DNA of 64,000 bases from Schlesneria sp. DSM 10557 (GTDB lineage Bacteria; Planctomycetota; Planctomycetia; Planctomycetales; Planctomycetaceae): the NCBI RefSeq assembly GCF_041860085.1, contig NZ_CP124747.1:806001-870000 (forward strand). The letters are read 5' to 3'. This document shows, in pieces, positions 41,145 through 51,900 of this stretch. The position numbers and the translations under genes are program-made. Each line of letters starts with the position of its first letter. Within the stretch, counting starts at the first letter, position 1. Below the pieces are notes generated by a model. That model was given only the letters and a program-made list of their open reading frames with translations. It made no database searches and had not been told where the DNA came from.

Positions 41145-41344
41145 TCGTGGTCCTTGTTCGTGAAGAAGAATCCCGCAATTGAAGTGGCGAACCAGCCCAC
41201 TGCGACTGAGCTGATTGAAATCGACTGGCAACCCTCGGATCGACTCCATTCCGACATCGTTCACTCTACCTGTTCTCAGACATGCCACAGGCACAGGAGA
41301 ATCCCGCCGCAGTCCCAGTCATAACACAGCGCCAGCAAGTCTAA

Positions 41345-42148
41345 CTATTTTCGATCCTCAACGGGACCGTCATACCAGCGGCGCAAGATTGTCACACTGA
41401 TCAGGTTCACCATTCCAAATATGGCGATGCCGAAGAGAGTTGATGTCAGGACGGCGGCAAACAGTCGGTCTATCTGCAACTGATCGTTGGTCGTATTGAT
41501 CAGGTACCCAAGGCCGAACCGCTTCGAACCGTACCCAACGAAAAATTCTCCGACGATCGCCCCGACGACCGCCATCCCACTGGATGTTCTTGCTCCGGCA
41601 AGAAGCCCCGGAACCGCGCTGGGGAATCGCAATTTGATCAGCGTCTGCCAACGAGAAGCATTGTTTAACCGGAACAGGTCGAGCAGATTCGGATCGATCT
41701 CCAAGAGCCCCTGAGTGCCGTTGGACAGGATCGGAAACAGACTCAGGATCAGTGCGACCAGGACCACACTTTGAAAGCCGTTACCACACCAGCGAACAAT
41801 CAGCGGAGCAATTGCGACAATGGGGACCGTTTGCAAGAAGATAAAATACGGATATCCGCTGGACCGGATACGCCGCGACTGGGCAAACACAAACGCGATC
41901 AATGTCCCCAGCACCAGACTCGCCAGAAAGCCGCTCAGTGCTGCCGTCCCAGTATAAAGAACTGCTCGCCCCAGGATGGCGGCATCATTGTAGAGTGCTC
42001 TTCCCACTGCCAGGGGGGACGGAAGCAGATAAGGCTTCAGTCGAAATGCGATGACGCACCAGTGCCATACCGCGACGACGAGGGCGAACAGGACAAGCGG
42101 TGGAAGAACGACGTCGACCAGCCAGGACTTCAGCCGTTTCAGAATCAT
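41345..42148 (-). CDS. ABC-transporter permease (SsuC/ThiX type)
   Basis: 267 residues from ATG 42148, overlapping the ATPase stop by 4 bp. About six membrane helices starting LVLFALVVAVWHWCVIAF, with the EAA-type loop seen as FRLNNASRWQTLIKLRFPSA. It forms the transmembrane pore of the importer with the neighbouring ATPase and solute-binding protein. Confidence 0.85.
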   Translation of the reverse strand: MILKRLKSWLVDVVLPPLVLFALVVAVWHWCVIAFRLKPYLLPSPLAVGRALYNDAAILGRAVLYTGTAALSGFLASLVLGTLIAFVFAQSRRIRSSGYPYFIFLQTVPIVAIAPLIVRWCGNGFQSVVLVALILSLFPILSNGTQGLLEIDPNLLDLFRLNNASRWQTLIKLRFPSAVPGLLAGARTSSGMAVVGAIVGEFFVGYGSKRFGLGYLINTTNDQLQIDRLFAAVLTSTLFGIAIFGMVNLISVTILRRWYDGPVEDRK

Positions 42149-42930
42149 CGTGCCGCCTCCCGTACCCGCTGGCTCAGTTCTCCGCACAGTCGAGCAAAAT
42201 CACGGTCGGCACGTAGTTCAGGACCACGCGGAAAGTCAAACGGAATTCGCACCTCATCAATGATTCTGCCGGGCCGTTTACTCATGACGAACACCCGTTG
42301 AGAGAGAAAGACCGCTTCGGCCACGTTGTGAGTCACGAAAACTCCCGTCCAGCGACGACGCATCCAGATTTCGACGAGGTCTTCATTCAATTGCTGTCTG
42401 AGAACGTCGTCCAGCGCCGCAAATGGTTCATCCAGCAGCAGCAGTTCCGGGTCTGTCACGAGGGCTCGAGCAAGTGACACGCGCATCCGCATCCCTCCCG
42501 AGAGACTACGAGGAGGCTTTTGCGCGTCATCGTCCGTGAGGCCAATCAGCCGCAACGAATTTTGAATGAGTTCGGCGTGTTCGGCTCGCGGAACACCGAG
42601 TAATTCCAGTGGAAGGCGAATGTTTTCTGTGACTGAGCGCCAGGGGAGCAGATGAGCTTCCTGAAAGACAAACGCCACGCGGCACTTCGTCCGGCGGGCA
42701 TCCTCAGGAGTCAGACCCGCGACGGTGATCTGCCCCGAGGTCGGTGAAATCAACCCCGCAAACAGCCTCAGCAAAGTTGACTTACCGCACCCTGACGGTC
42801 CCAGCAGCGAAACAAACTCACCCCGCTGCACGGCACAATGGATTCCCGTGATGGCCAGCCGCGACTCACTGAATGCCATCGCAACGTCATGGGCTTGGAT
42901 CAGGTTCGGGGGCTGTTCTGTCACTTCCAC
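42145..42930 (-). CDS. ABC-transporter ATPase (SsuB/ThiZ type)
   Basis: 261 residues from a GTG start. Walker A GPSGCGKSTLLRLFAGL, Q-loop FVFQEAHLLPW, signature LSGGMRMRVSLARAL, Walker B LLLLDEPFAALDD and H-loop VFVTHNVAEAV. It powers the adjacent permease. No TPP or FMN riboswitch is recognisable in the 285 bp upstream, so the substrate is open. Confidence 0.9.
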   Translation of the reverse strand: MEVTEQPPNLIQAHDVAMAFSESRLAITGIHCAVQRGEFVSLLGPSGCGKSTLLRLFAGLISPTSGQITVAGLTPEDARRTKCRVAFVFQEAHLLPWRSVTENIRLPLELLGVPRAEHAELIQNSLRLIGLTDDDAQKPPRSLSGGMRMRVSLARALVTDPELLLLDEPFAALDDVLRQQLNEDLVEIWMRRRWTGVFVTHNVAEAVFLSQRVFVMSKRPGRIIDEVRIPFDFPRGPELRADRDFARLCGELSQRVREAAR

Positions 42931-43215
42931 AATTCTCGCGTCGAGTCATTCGGGGGGAACGGGCGGAGGGACAGGATTTGACGCCATTCCAGGCGATCTG
43001 TCCAGAAGGTGCCAATCTTTTCTACATTGTTAATATCAGATCCGCTTTCGACCATATCGAACGGTCGATTCTTCTGCCGAATCTCTCAGTCACGGTACTC
43101 ACGGGATTCCCCAGATCACCCGGTTCGAAAACTGGCTATGCAGGCTCGCCTTGAAAAGAGAGTCCTGCGTTGTGACGCTGCTCGCTTGTTCCTGCTTAAT
43201 GTCGGAGTTTGTTGA

Positions 43216-44076
43216 ATGTCCTTTCCGCTGCTGGCCATTGAAGCAGGAAACAGTCGACTCAAGTTTGGGTTCTTCGTTCCTTCGCAGACTACGTTTTACC
43301 GAAAACTCGGTGGACAAGTTGTCAAAACAAAGAGAGTCGAGGGGGACTGGCCCCACTGCCACCGCTTTCTGGCGATTCCCGTCAGCGAGGCAATCCCCTG
43401 GCAGACACTGATGAGCTGGAATCCAGATGGGGCAATTATTGCCGGATCAAATCCTCGTGCCGTTGATCGCGTGCTCAGCGATTGGCACCAGACCGGGTTA
43501 AAGCCCCCGATGATGGTCCGGGACCGATCCTCGATCCCCGTTGAACTGGACGTCGATTCCCCCGATACGGTCGGTCTGGACAGGCTCTTGAACGCGGTCG
43601 CTGCCAACGCACTTCGTCCCGCTTCAAGGTCGGCAATCGTCATTGATTCGGGAACAGCAACGACCGTGAATTACGTATCACAGGCCGGAACGTTCTGCGG
43701 CGGGGCCATCCTGCCAGGGCTCGAAATGTCCGCGAAAGCGCTGAATTACTACACGGCTGCACTTCCACTGCTACCCGTTCAGGATCTGGGGGGAGAGGTG
43801 CCCGTGGCCCCCGGTCGCAATACTCGAGAGGCAATTCGTAACGGGTTGTTCTGGGGGCAGGTGGGCGCCATCCGGGAACTGGTAAATCAGATTTGCCAGC
43901 AGAAGAAACTGGCCGTCCCTGATTTTGGGGGGGCGATTGATCCGCCCGATGCTCCCTGGATGATTTTGACCGGAGGAGGGGGACCGATTCTTTCCCCGCA
44001 ATTCCCCGGTGTACTCGCCGTTCCCTCGCTTGGAATGCACGGTCTCGTCCTGACCGCATGGACGCATCACGTCTAG
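43216..44076 (+). CDS. coaX: Type III pantothenate kinase (CoaX)
   Basis: 286 residues. The ATPase-fold phosphate motif is EAGNSRLKFGFF, and the second segment has DTVGLDRLLNAVAANAL then VIDSGTATTVNYVSQ and FCGGAILPGLEMSAKALNYY. These are the CoaX hallmarks; it phosphorylates pantothenate in CoA synthesis. The usual birA partner is not adjacent. Starts ATG 43216 with a weak ribosome site. Confidence 0.85.
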   Translation: MSFPLLAIEAGNSRLKFGFFVPSQTTFYRKLGGQVVKTKRVEGDWPHCHRFLAIPVSEAIPWQTLMSWNPDGAIIAGSNPRAVDRVLSDWHQTGLKPPMMVRDRSSIPVELDVDSPDTVGLDRLLNAVAANALRPASRSAIVIDSGTATTVNYVSQAGTFCGGAILPGLEMSAKALNYYTAALPLLPVQDLGGEVPVAPGRNTREAIRNGLFWGQVGAIRELVNQICQQKKLAVPDFGGAIDPPDAPWMILTGGGGPILSPQFPGVLAVPSLGMHGLVLTAWTHHV

Positions 44077-44567
44077 TTTGGCATTCGCACCATTCGTTGA
44101 CTCATGTCCTTACTCGAGCGCCGCGATCGTGTTTAGACAGATTCCCGGTCACAGCGGGGGGACTGTCGGCACAAACCAAGGTGGAATGGGACGGAGGATC
44201 CCCTCGAAATTGACTTACGATAACGCAAAGCTGCGGCGTACCTGCTCTCCTGCGCCGGCTCACCTTGATACATTCCAGAGCTCCCGATTCGTGATGTTTC
44301 TGTCAGAATTAACCGCCATGAAGCGGTTTCTATTCCACTTCTGCGCGGACCTGCAAAATCGTTAACAAACTTACAATTCCGTCGGGTTTGCACTTGTCTA
44401 ACGCAAAAACCGCCGTTAATTTCTCGAACGCACTCATTTCTCTTAATAACTCAGTTTCAAATCGCAACTGACGTTCTTTTGGGAACTCGCCGGCATGATG
44501 CCCCGCAGTGACTTATTCCAATTCTGGAATGAGCCGTTCGACATTCTTTTCGCGAAGGAGCTCAAGG
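44077..44567. other. Intergenic gap
   Basis: About 490 bp. Reading frames present have no recognised motif and no ribosome site. It ends in GAAGGAG before the next gene. Confidence 0.4.
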
Positions 44568-44873
44568 ATGAGCCGACTCAGCGTGTATTGGCCTGAAGAG
44601 GCGAATTTGTCTGATCATTCCGCTGACGAGCCACGGATCATTCCGTTTCGGCGATCGAGTCAAACGGCGGAATCTGATCCACGTACTCTGGATGTCGTGA
44701 CCCGCGCTCGATTGCTCTTTTCGAATCGCCGATGTCAGGACTGCAGCTATCCGGTTGTCGAGCCCATCGAACTCGCTGATTCCGTCAAAAATCGAAACGG
44801 TCTGGCAATTCCCGGCACGGCGACTCTCGTCGGCTTCCGCTGCTGCGGTTGCAAAAGCGAATGGTCAGTTTAA
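44568..44873 (+). CDS. Zinc-ribbon protein (101 aa), planctomycete type
   Basis: From ATG 44568, GGAG 8 bases upstream. N-terminal disordered region then RRCQDCSYPVVEPIELAD and a final VGFRCCGCKSEWSV. The Cys pairs CQDC and CCGC form one zinc ribbon. It may act in transcription or translation, but no family name is known to me. Confidence 0.65.
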   Translation: MSRLSVYWPEEANLSDHSADEPRIIPFRRSSQTAESDPRTLDVVTRARLLFSNRRCQDCSYPVVEPIELADSVKNRNGLAIPGTATLVGFRCCGCKSEWSV

Positions 44874-44976
44874 ACATCTGACATCGCGCCTGATCCCCCC
44901 GGTTCAGTCGAGAATGTGCCTGCCATCCCAGACGTTGTGCCACCATTAGCAACATCCGATGCTTGCAAGGCCAAGG

Positions 44977-45008
44977 ACAATTCACGAGGTGATCACCTCG
45001 TGAATTGT
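44977..45008. terminator. 32-bp perfect palindrome, terminator-like
   Basis: Arms ACAATTCACGAGGTGA (44977-44992) and TCACCTCGTGAATTGT (44993-45008) with no spacer, then TTGCTTG. It can stop the zinc-ribbon transcript. The perfect 16-bp symmetry could also be a dimeric protein site. Confidence 0.65.
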
Positions 45009-45041
45009 TTGCTTGTTCTCCTCTGATTTCCGGGACCGATC

Positions 45042-45545
45042 GTGAAAAGTCTGGCGACACTTCTCAATACCATTCCGCAAGTCGGAACGCTCTGCTGGAT
45101 CGGACTACGAACTGAGCGGCAGGGCCCCATCAACATTGTGGCCGAGGCTGAACTCGTCGCTGACCGAGGGCTGAAAGGCGATCGGCGCTTTACGGGCAGA
45201 CCGGGCGTAAAGCGCCAGGTCACGCTGATTCAATCCGAACACCTTCCCGCGGTGGCTTCTTTACTTCATCGAACAGAGATTCCTCCGGAACTGTTGCGGA
45301 GGAATCTTGTCGTTTCCGGTGTGAACCTGCTTGCCCTCAAAGGAAGGCGTTTCTCCATCGGGGATTCCCTGCTCGAATTCAGCGGTCCATGTGAACCCTG
45401 TTCGAAAATGGAAATCGCACTCGGTCCTGGCGGGTTCAACGCCATGCGAGGGCATGGCGGAATCACCGCAATGGTGCTGCGGGGTGGAATCATTCGTCTG
45501 GGCGATGCCGTGCAGGTCATCCCCCAGAACGAACCCCAAGATTAA
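45042..45545 (+). CDS. MOSC-domain protein (167 aa)
   Basis: Residues about 20-160 carry the MOSC pattern: LVADRGLKGDRRFTGRPGVK, LLRRNLVVSGVNLLALKGRR and a Cys in FSGPCEPCSKMEIALGP, the residue that binds the sulphur or molybdenum centre in molybdenum cofactor sulphurases. Short bacterial MOSC proteins act on molybdopterin or related N-hydroxylated substrates. The stop shares TTAA with the convergent neighbour. Confidence 0.8.
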   Translation: MKSLATLLNTIPQVGTLCWIGLRTERQGPINIVAEAELVADRGLKGDRRFTGRPGVKRQVTLIQSEHLPAVASLLHRTEIPPELLRRNLVVSGVNLLALKGRRFSIGDSLLEFSGPCEPCSKMEIALGPGGFNAMRGHGGITAMVLRGGIIRLGDAVQVIPQNEPQD

Positions 45546-46792
45546 CCAAGCGACTTTCTGAGTCGTTCGAGGTGATACTGAAGCCGTTGTTCGGACGTCA
45601 TTTTCGCGAAGTCCGGCTTGTCATCCTTCCTGGTGTCGACCGTCAAAGCGGGCTCAGGCGATTTCGCGGCGGCATTCGATGCGGGCTTTGTTCCTTCCTC
45701 TTTCGCCGCCGGTGCTGGCGCGCTAATCGTCGTTGTCGAACTTCGACCGTAGCTCATGACCGCCGTCTGGAACGTCAGATCTTCTTGCAGCGTTCGATGA
45801 GGAGTAACTCCGAGCTTCTGAAGGACGGAGTGATAGGCCTTCACTGCTTCTTCAGGCTCAATCACGCCATCTGCGATTAGCCTGAGAAACTCGATGAAGG
45901 CCAGTTGATTCTCGGCCTGGTTGATTTTGCGTCCGAACAGGGCTGCGCGACCGCCGTACTTCTTCGTCTGGTGAAGCAACTGGAACGCATCGAGTGTCGT
46001 ACCTGCCGCGCCCCCGAGGACGCCGACGACCAGATGAGGATCGTAGGCTACAAGCTCTTCCATGGCTTTCGGACCGTGGTAGACCATTTTCAGGAAGACC
46101 GGGCGGCCCGCCTGTGGCACCCCCGCCAGCGTTCGGGCGATCAGGTCATTGATAAACGAAGGGAGCAGTTCCGGGGCGACAACATCAGGCACATTCGGGT
46201 CGAAGATTTCAAGAAAGTGTTTGAAGTTCTTTCGCTCTGCCTCTTCGCGAAATTCCTTGTAGCGATTCAGTGTTTCCAGATCACGCTCCTGATCATTCAG
46301 GAATGTCACCGAATAGAGCCCCAGGTTCGCGCCGAGTTCTCGCTGTGCGGTCGTGCAGTCCAGATGACCACATTGCATATGGTCGATGTGGGCTGTGCGA
46401 AAGGGTCGGGCAGGCTGAGTGAAGACCTTGCCACCTCGGGGGACATGCACATCAGTCGCATCGTTGGCACGGGCGGCGGGGGTGATCGGTGAATTCTCAA
46501 ACAGCCGTTCATTGATGGCAAGCTGTTCGCAGGTACTGGCTGACATCAGAACGATGTCGACGATCTGCTGGTCAATGACCTGGCGAATCTGATTGCGGTA
46601 TTCGGCCAGCGTCTTGAACCGCATCTCATGCGAATGTCCTTCAGGAGACCCCTCTTTCCGTGTTTCACCAGGGGCAGGAACTCCGAACGCCATATCTGCA
46701 TCCTTGGCGTCCGCAATGATGAATTCTTTCGAGCCATGTGGATCTGCGTGAATCGACTTAAGCTTCTCGTTCAGAGTCTTGGTGACCGCCAT
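45542..46792 (-). CDS. Class-I aldolase-like TIM-barrel protein (416 aa)
   Basis: From ATG 46792. The barrel shows EYRNQIRQVIDQQIVDIVLM, VFLKMVYHGPKAMEELV (a candidate Schiff-base Lys), VVGVLGGAAGTTLDAFQLLH and ALFGRKINQAENQLAFIEFL. The spacing of Lys and the GG(A)GT loop is like DhnA/FbaB-type aldolases, but the substrate is unknown. The last 90 residues are Ser/Ala/Pro-rich. Overlaps the MOSC stop by 4 bp on the opposite strand. Confidence 0.6.
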   Translation of the reverse strand: MAVTKTLNEKLKSIHADPHGSKEFIIADAKDADMAFGVPAPGETRKEGSPEGHSHEMRFKTLAEYRNQIRQVIDQQIVDIVLMSASTCEQLAINERLFENSPITPAARANDATDVHVPRGGKVFTQPARPFRTAHIDHMQCGHLDCTTAQRELGANLGLYSVTFLNDQERDLETLNRYKEFREEAERKNFKHFLEIFDPNVPDVVAPELLPSFINDLIARTLAGVPQAGRPVFLKMVYHGPKAMEELVAYDPHLVVGVLGGAAGTTLDAFQLLHQTKKYGGRAALFGRKINQAENQLAFIEFLRLIADGVIEPEEAVKAYHSVLQKLGVTPHRTLQEDLTFQTAVMSYGRSSTTTISAPAPAAKEEGTKPASNAAAKSPEPALTVDTRKDDKPDFAKMTSEQRLQYHLERLRKSLG

Positions 46793-46834
46793 TCGCTGTT
46801 TTCCGAAAAAGACCAATCATTCTCAGTATGTAGT

Positions 46835-47239
46835 TCAGGCGATTCCGCGAACTGAACCTTCACGTAGCCGATCCATGACAATTTCTGCCATGAGAGGATG
46901 TAATCCCAGATGAGGGCAGAGCACAACCTCGACCTGAGGAAAATCGGCGCTCAATTGACGTTGAAACTCCTGTAAGTCCGTCACGACGTGCACGCCCGCC
47001 GAAAGAAAATACGGCAGCATCAACACCCGGGTTGCCCCCTGTTGAATGCATTTCCGACCACCGTCGATAATCGTGGGAGTCGCCAGTTCAAGATAAGAAA
47101 CTTCAACAATCTGGCAGTCTCCGCGAGATTTGAGTAACTCGGCAAGTTGCACCAGATCATGGTTTGCTTCGGCCCGTCTGCTTCCGTGTGCAATCAGTAG
47201 CACGGCATCCTGGCTCTGGGAAGGGGGAGTGATTGTCAT
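46835..47239 (-). CDS. cbiX: CbiX/SirB-type chelatase (small)
   Basis: 134 residues from ATG 47239 (a TTG at 47263 also fits). Half-size chelatase pattern: LLIAHGSRRAEANHD with the metal His, VEVSYLELATPTI and MLPYFLSAGVHVVTDL (second His). Such enzymes insert cobalt or iron into sirohydrochlorin. No other cobalamin gene lies near, so the role may be sirohaem. Confidence 0.75.
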   Translation of the reverse strand: MTITPPSQSQDAVLLIAHGSRRAEANHDLVQLAELLKSRGDCQIVEVSYLELATPTIIDGGRKCIQQGATRVLMLPYFLSAGVHVVTDLQEFQRQLSADFPQVEVVLCPHLGLHPLMAEIVMDRLREGSVRGIA

Positions 47240-47278
47240 GCTGTTGTTTTTATTTTCCGACAAGTGTGGACATCCGAA

Positions 47279-48619
47279 TCACAGATCGATTCCAAGCTCT
47301 TCGATCTTTCGATAAAGACTCGATAGCCCCAGCTTCAGTCGTTTGGCCGCTTCCCGTTTATCGGGGAACTGGTCAAGCACTCGCAAGATGTGAAGTCGCT
47401 CATAATGGCGAAGGGCAGAACGCAGATCGTCGGTGTCCGGCAAGGGCTGTTCGGCGCCTCGCAGATCGGGCGGAAGGTCACTCGGACGGACAACGGTCCC
47501 TTCACTCATCATCACTGCACGTTCAATCGCATTATCCAACTGTCGCACGTTGCCCTTCCACTGAGCCGACATCAGCAGGCGAATAGTATCGCTCGACGAA
47601 ATTGTGGCATTGCGCCCCATCGCCCGGCCGTGCTTTCCGATGAAGAACTCCACCAGTTCCGGAATATCGTCCAGGCGTTCGCGAAGCGGGGGAATGCAGA
47701 TTTTGACTCCATCCAGACGGTAGAACAGGTCCTCCTGAAACCGCCCCGCAGCGATTTCGAGAGTCAGATCGTGGGTTGTCGCGGCGATGACCCGCGGGTT
47801 GACCGCAAAGGTTTCAGTTCCACCGACGGGTGTCACCTCCTGCTTTTCGATGGCACGCAGCAGCTTTCCCTGTGTGGCCAGTGGCAACTGCGTGACTTCG
47901 TCGAGATAGAGAGTCCCCTGGCCCACATGGCGGAACAGCCCCGGTTGCTCTCCGGCGGACGTCACTGTCCCGAACAGCAGGACATCCAGTTCGCTCTCAG
48001 GACGGGTCGCACAGTTGATCACGACGAAGCGTTCGTTCTGTTTGGGCCCCCACTTGTGGATCGTACGAGCGAACAGTTCTTTACCGGTGCCCGACTCACC
48101 CACCAGCAGTGCGTTCGCGTTCGTGACAGCGACTTTGCGAATGGCGTCGCGCACCTGCTGAATTGCTTTGCTGGAACCGATGATCTCGTCGCTGTCCTCG
48201 CGCCGCGAGAGCTCACGTCGCAACGCCTGATTTTCCAGATACAGCTCACGATATTCGAACAACCGTCGCAGTTTATTGGCCAGGTCATCAAAGATCACTG
48301 GCTTGATGAGAAAATCGAAAGCGCCCGACTTGAACGCTTCAATGGCATTCTCGACCGTAGCGTAGGCAGTGATGATCAACCCCGAGATATTCGGATTGAT
48401 CTGCTGCAACCGACGAAGCAGAACCAGACCATCACCGTCAGGAAGCTGTACGTCACAAATCGCAACATCATAGTCACGCTGTTTCGCCTGATGTAGGGCA
48501 GCAGCGACCGAGGCAGCGACGGCGACTTCGTATCCTTCGTCAATCAACATCTCACGCAGCGAAGTGCGTATAATGTCTTCATCTTCCACGACCAGAACAG
48601 AATGTGCTCGCTTGAACAT
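47279..48619 (-). CDS. NtrC-type response regulator without GAFTGA loop
   Basis: 446 residues. Receiver domain 1-120 with the phospho-acceptor Asp56 (ICDVQLPD) and Lys106; AAA+ domain about 140-385 with Walker A GESGTGKE (174-181) and Walker B GTLYLDE (235-241); Fis-type HTH at the end (AAKRLKLGLSSLYRKIEELG). At 216-223 the GAFTGA sigma-54 contact loop is replaced by FGTVTSAG, so it probably cannot remodel the sigma-54 polymerase in the normal way. It lies next to the giant DUF4175-like gene, divergently. No sensor kinase adjacent. Confidence 0.85.
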   Translation of the reverse strand: MFKRAHSVLVVEDEDIIRTSLREMLIDEGYEVAVAASVAAALHQAKQRDYDVAICDVQLPDGDGLVLLRRLQQINPNISGLIITAYATVENAIEAFKSGAFDFLIKPVIFDDLANKLRRLFEYRELYLENQALRRELSRREDSDEIIGSSKAIQQVRDAIRKVAVTNANALLVGESGTGKELFARTIHKWGPKQNERFVVINCATRPESELDVLLFGTVTSAGEQPGLFRHVGQGTLYLDEVTQLPLATQGKLLRAIEKQEVTPVGGTETFAVNPRVIAATTHDLTLEIAAGRFQEDLFYRLDGVKICIPPLRERLDDIPELVEFFIGKHGRAMGRNATISSSDTIRLLMSAQWKGNVRQLDNAIERAVMMSEGTVVRPSDLPPDLRGAEQPLPDTDDLRSALRHYERLHILRVLDQFPDKREAAKRLKLGLSSLYRKIEELGIDL

Positions 48620-48973
48620 GGTTGGGAACTGCCTGCAAAGTTATTTTGGACGGACACCCCGCACTGCTGAACGAGATCAACCCGTGTCATGCCGCTGCAA
48701 GCCAATGTACCGTCCCGTGCCCGACCACTGCACGACCGCCCGTTCGACGCACCGAACATGCATGAACGTGGTCTCCTGTTTCGGTAACTTCCATTCTAGT
48801 GGAACAGAAGACGATTTCGGCAACTCTTCTGGCGGTTGTTGCGTCGAATTATGGTATCGTGGTGAAGCCGCAGAAATCTCGTTCCAGGAGTACCGGCAAA
48901 GACTCGCCAGTGTCGGACTCACCTGTAAAAATTCTGCGGCCTTGAGTCTTTTGTTTGCTGAGGGCGTTTGAAG
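48620..48973. promoter_or_regulatory. Divergent control region, regulator and giant gene
   Basis: About 350 bp between the leftward regulator and the rightward 1433-residue protein. It must hold both promoters; no box is assigned. Confidence 0.3.
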
Positions 48974-51900
48974 ATGACGACCACGACCAATTCTGGCAAT
49001 TACGTCGACTTTGACGAATATGTCGGCCTTAAGCTGGAAAAGACTCAGTCGACGATTCGCACCACGGACCTGCTGACCGCACTGGCGGGCGTGGCAGCGA
49101 TGTTCCTCGGCTACCTGTTGCTATTCGTCATCTTTGATCAATGGATCCTCCGTGACGGCTTTGGCCCGGCGTCACGCTGGGTCCTGCTGTCGACGCTGAT
49201 CGGTGCCACCATCGCATGGCTTGTCTGGAAGGTCGGAATTCCGTCGTTTCGGAAAGTCAACGGCCTCTTCGCGGCTCGGCAGATCGAGAATGCCGAACCG
49301 GGACTGAAAAGTAACCTCTTAAACCTCATCGATCTTAAAGCCGCGGGACGCGCAGTCAATCCTGCGATTCTGAAAGCCATGGAGCGGCGCGCCGCTGTAC
49401 GGCTGCAGCAAGTCGATGTCAGTAATGTCATCGACCACCGTCCGCTCGTAAGGACTGCCTACGTACTGCTTGCCGTCATCGTGCTGTTCTGCCTCTACGC
49501 CATTTTCTCACCCAAAAAGATCTCCAACTCCATCTGGCGCGGGTTGCTGCCTGCCGCTAAAGTTCCCGTCTCCAAACGGACCGAAATCGTCTCCGTCACT
49601 CCCGGAGACACAACGGTCCCTGCACATACCCCCGCAGTGGAAGTACAGGTCGATCTCGCCGGAGAAATTCCGCATCAGGTATGGTTGGTCTACACATCCG
49701 CAGACGGCAAGTTCACGCAACAGCCCGTCGAACTGCGGCCAGACGATCAGGTTCCAACCAAATTTAAAGGGCAGCTCATCGGTGAAACCACCCAGGGATT
49801 GATGCAGGATCTGACGTATTCCATTCGGGCGGGAGATGCTGAGTCGGAAGACTACAAACTGGCAGTCGAACAGCCTCCCTCAGCCCAGATCGAATCAATC
49901 AGAATCGAGTTTCCAGCATACATGAAGCTTGCTCCGATCGAGCAGCAACACCACGGTGAGATCGATGCCTGGGAAGGGGCCAAAATCGATCTGCAGGCCC
50001 ATACGAACATGCCCATCCGGTCTGCGCTGGTTCAGTTTCTGGACGATCCGGTAGTCGGCCCCACGGGCGAAGAAATCGTCACGACAGTCAAGCAGAATGG
50101 TCGGTCTGTCCAGACCGACTGGACACTCGCACTCCGTTCCGACGGGAGTTACCCCAAGTTCTATCGCATCGACTGCCGGACTGAAGACGGCCGGCGGGAT
50201 ACGTCGCCTGCAAATTACGGGATGACCATACGAGCTGATCAACCACCGGAAGTGGCGCTCGTGCGTCCTGAACAGGACATCGAAGCCCCTATCAATGCCA
50301 CCGTACCCCTGCTGATTCAGGCACAAGACCCCGACTTTGAACTCGGATACCTCTATCTGAATATCGAAAGAGCGGGGCAGAAGATCCTGCACGAACAACT
50401 TTCAGAAGGGCGCCAGCCAAGACTCACTCTCAAACACGACCTGCAACTGTCAAAACTGAATGTCAGACAGGGAGAAGTTCTCGAACTCTGGATTGAGGCT
50501 TACGACAACAAGCAGCCTCGCCCGAACTCACGGAATACTCCCAAAATCAAAATTACCGTCCAGGAACCGGTCAGCCGTAAGCAGGCCGATCAACAACTGG
50601 CCGCGGAAAATCAACGAATCGACGACCTTCTCGCAGAAGCCGAACGCGACCAGAATCCAAATCCGGGTGAGCAATCGCAACTCTCAGAGGAAGACGATTC
50701 TGACCGGGACCGAGACAGGGACAACAGCGAAAAGCGGTTGACGGATCCTGAAACGACACGCCAGGAAAAATCAGACCCCGAGCAGCAGAAAAAGCAAGAG
50801 CAGAACAACGAGACCAGCGGCGACGAACGCCAACAATCAGGCGACAAGAAGGCAGGGAACGGCGGTCAGTCTGAAACGGGTCAGTCCGGCCAGGGGACGC
50901 AGAAGGAACGAAGCCAATCCGAAGGGACAAGAAAAAGTGAGGGTGGAAAGGACCAGTCGGGCCAGCAGCCGCTCAACAGTGACGGCTCGCAGGATGACGA
51001 GGCGCTGAAACGTCTGCTCGAAAAATTTGAGCAAACCTGGAAGAACGACGCACAGGATGAGCGCTCCGCGGAAGGAACGAACGAACGACGTGACTCGCAG
51101 GACAAACAATCTGCGGACGAGCCGTCCGATTCCCAAGCCGCAGACCAGAACCGCGAGTCCGAGCCACAGGACGACGTAAGCCATAACGATGGCAAAAATG
51201 GGTCGGATGAAACTGACAAGAATGACGCAGGTGCGACCGGTGATCCGACCGCCGAGCGAAAGCCGGCTCCGATGCCAGATAAGGAGGATGGACGAAAGCC
51301 GCGCACGTCAGAGAAGGATCAGGAGAAGCTTTCAGGGGATGAAGGAACCCGGAAGGGCGGACTGAAAGATCAACCTGAAAACGGAAAAGAGGAATCGTCA
51401 GACGAGAAAGAAAAGGGCTCAAAAGGTCGCGGTAAGTCTCCCGAGAAAAAGCCAGCCGGGAAACAGCCTGACGCCGACGAATCAACACGCAATCCCGAGC
51501 GAGACACCCTGAAAGATCAGGCCGAGACCGGGTCCGATCCTTCCGCCCCCAATTCCAAGCCAGCCCCCAAGTCGGAAGCTCCTGAAGGCAATAACGACGA
51601 CTCCCCAGCCAGTCCCACTCCGGCCGATGACGCCAACGCGGGTGGAGAAGGCAAGGAGGAGGGAGATGACGCTCCGTCGGATAGCTTGAACGAAACCAGC
51701 CCGCAGCAGAATCCGTCAAAGAACGGAGCGAAATCGAAACCGAAGGGGGATGCGACTGACTCTTCAGAGTCGTCTGGCGAACAGGAACCTGCTGCTGAGT
51801 CACCAGATTCGATCAAGAAGCGCGCCGACGGCACAGAACAAGGAACAGCAAAGCCTGATCGTGATCCGAAGAGCAATCCGGATCGTGTTCAAAACGACAA

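Noticed and set aside
42931..43215. Possible TPP or FMN riboswitch before the ABC importer genes
   Set aside because: The conserved riboswitch cores were not found on the minus strand.
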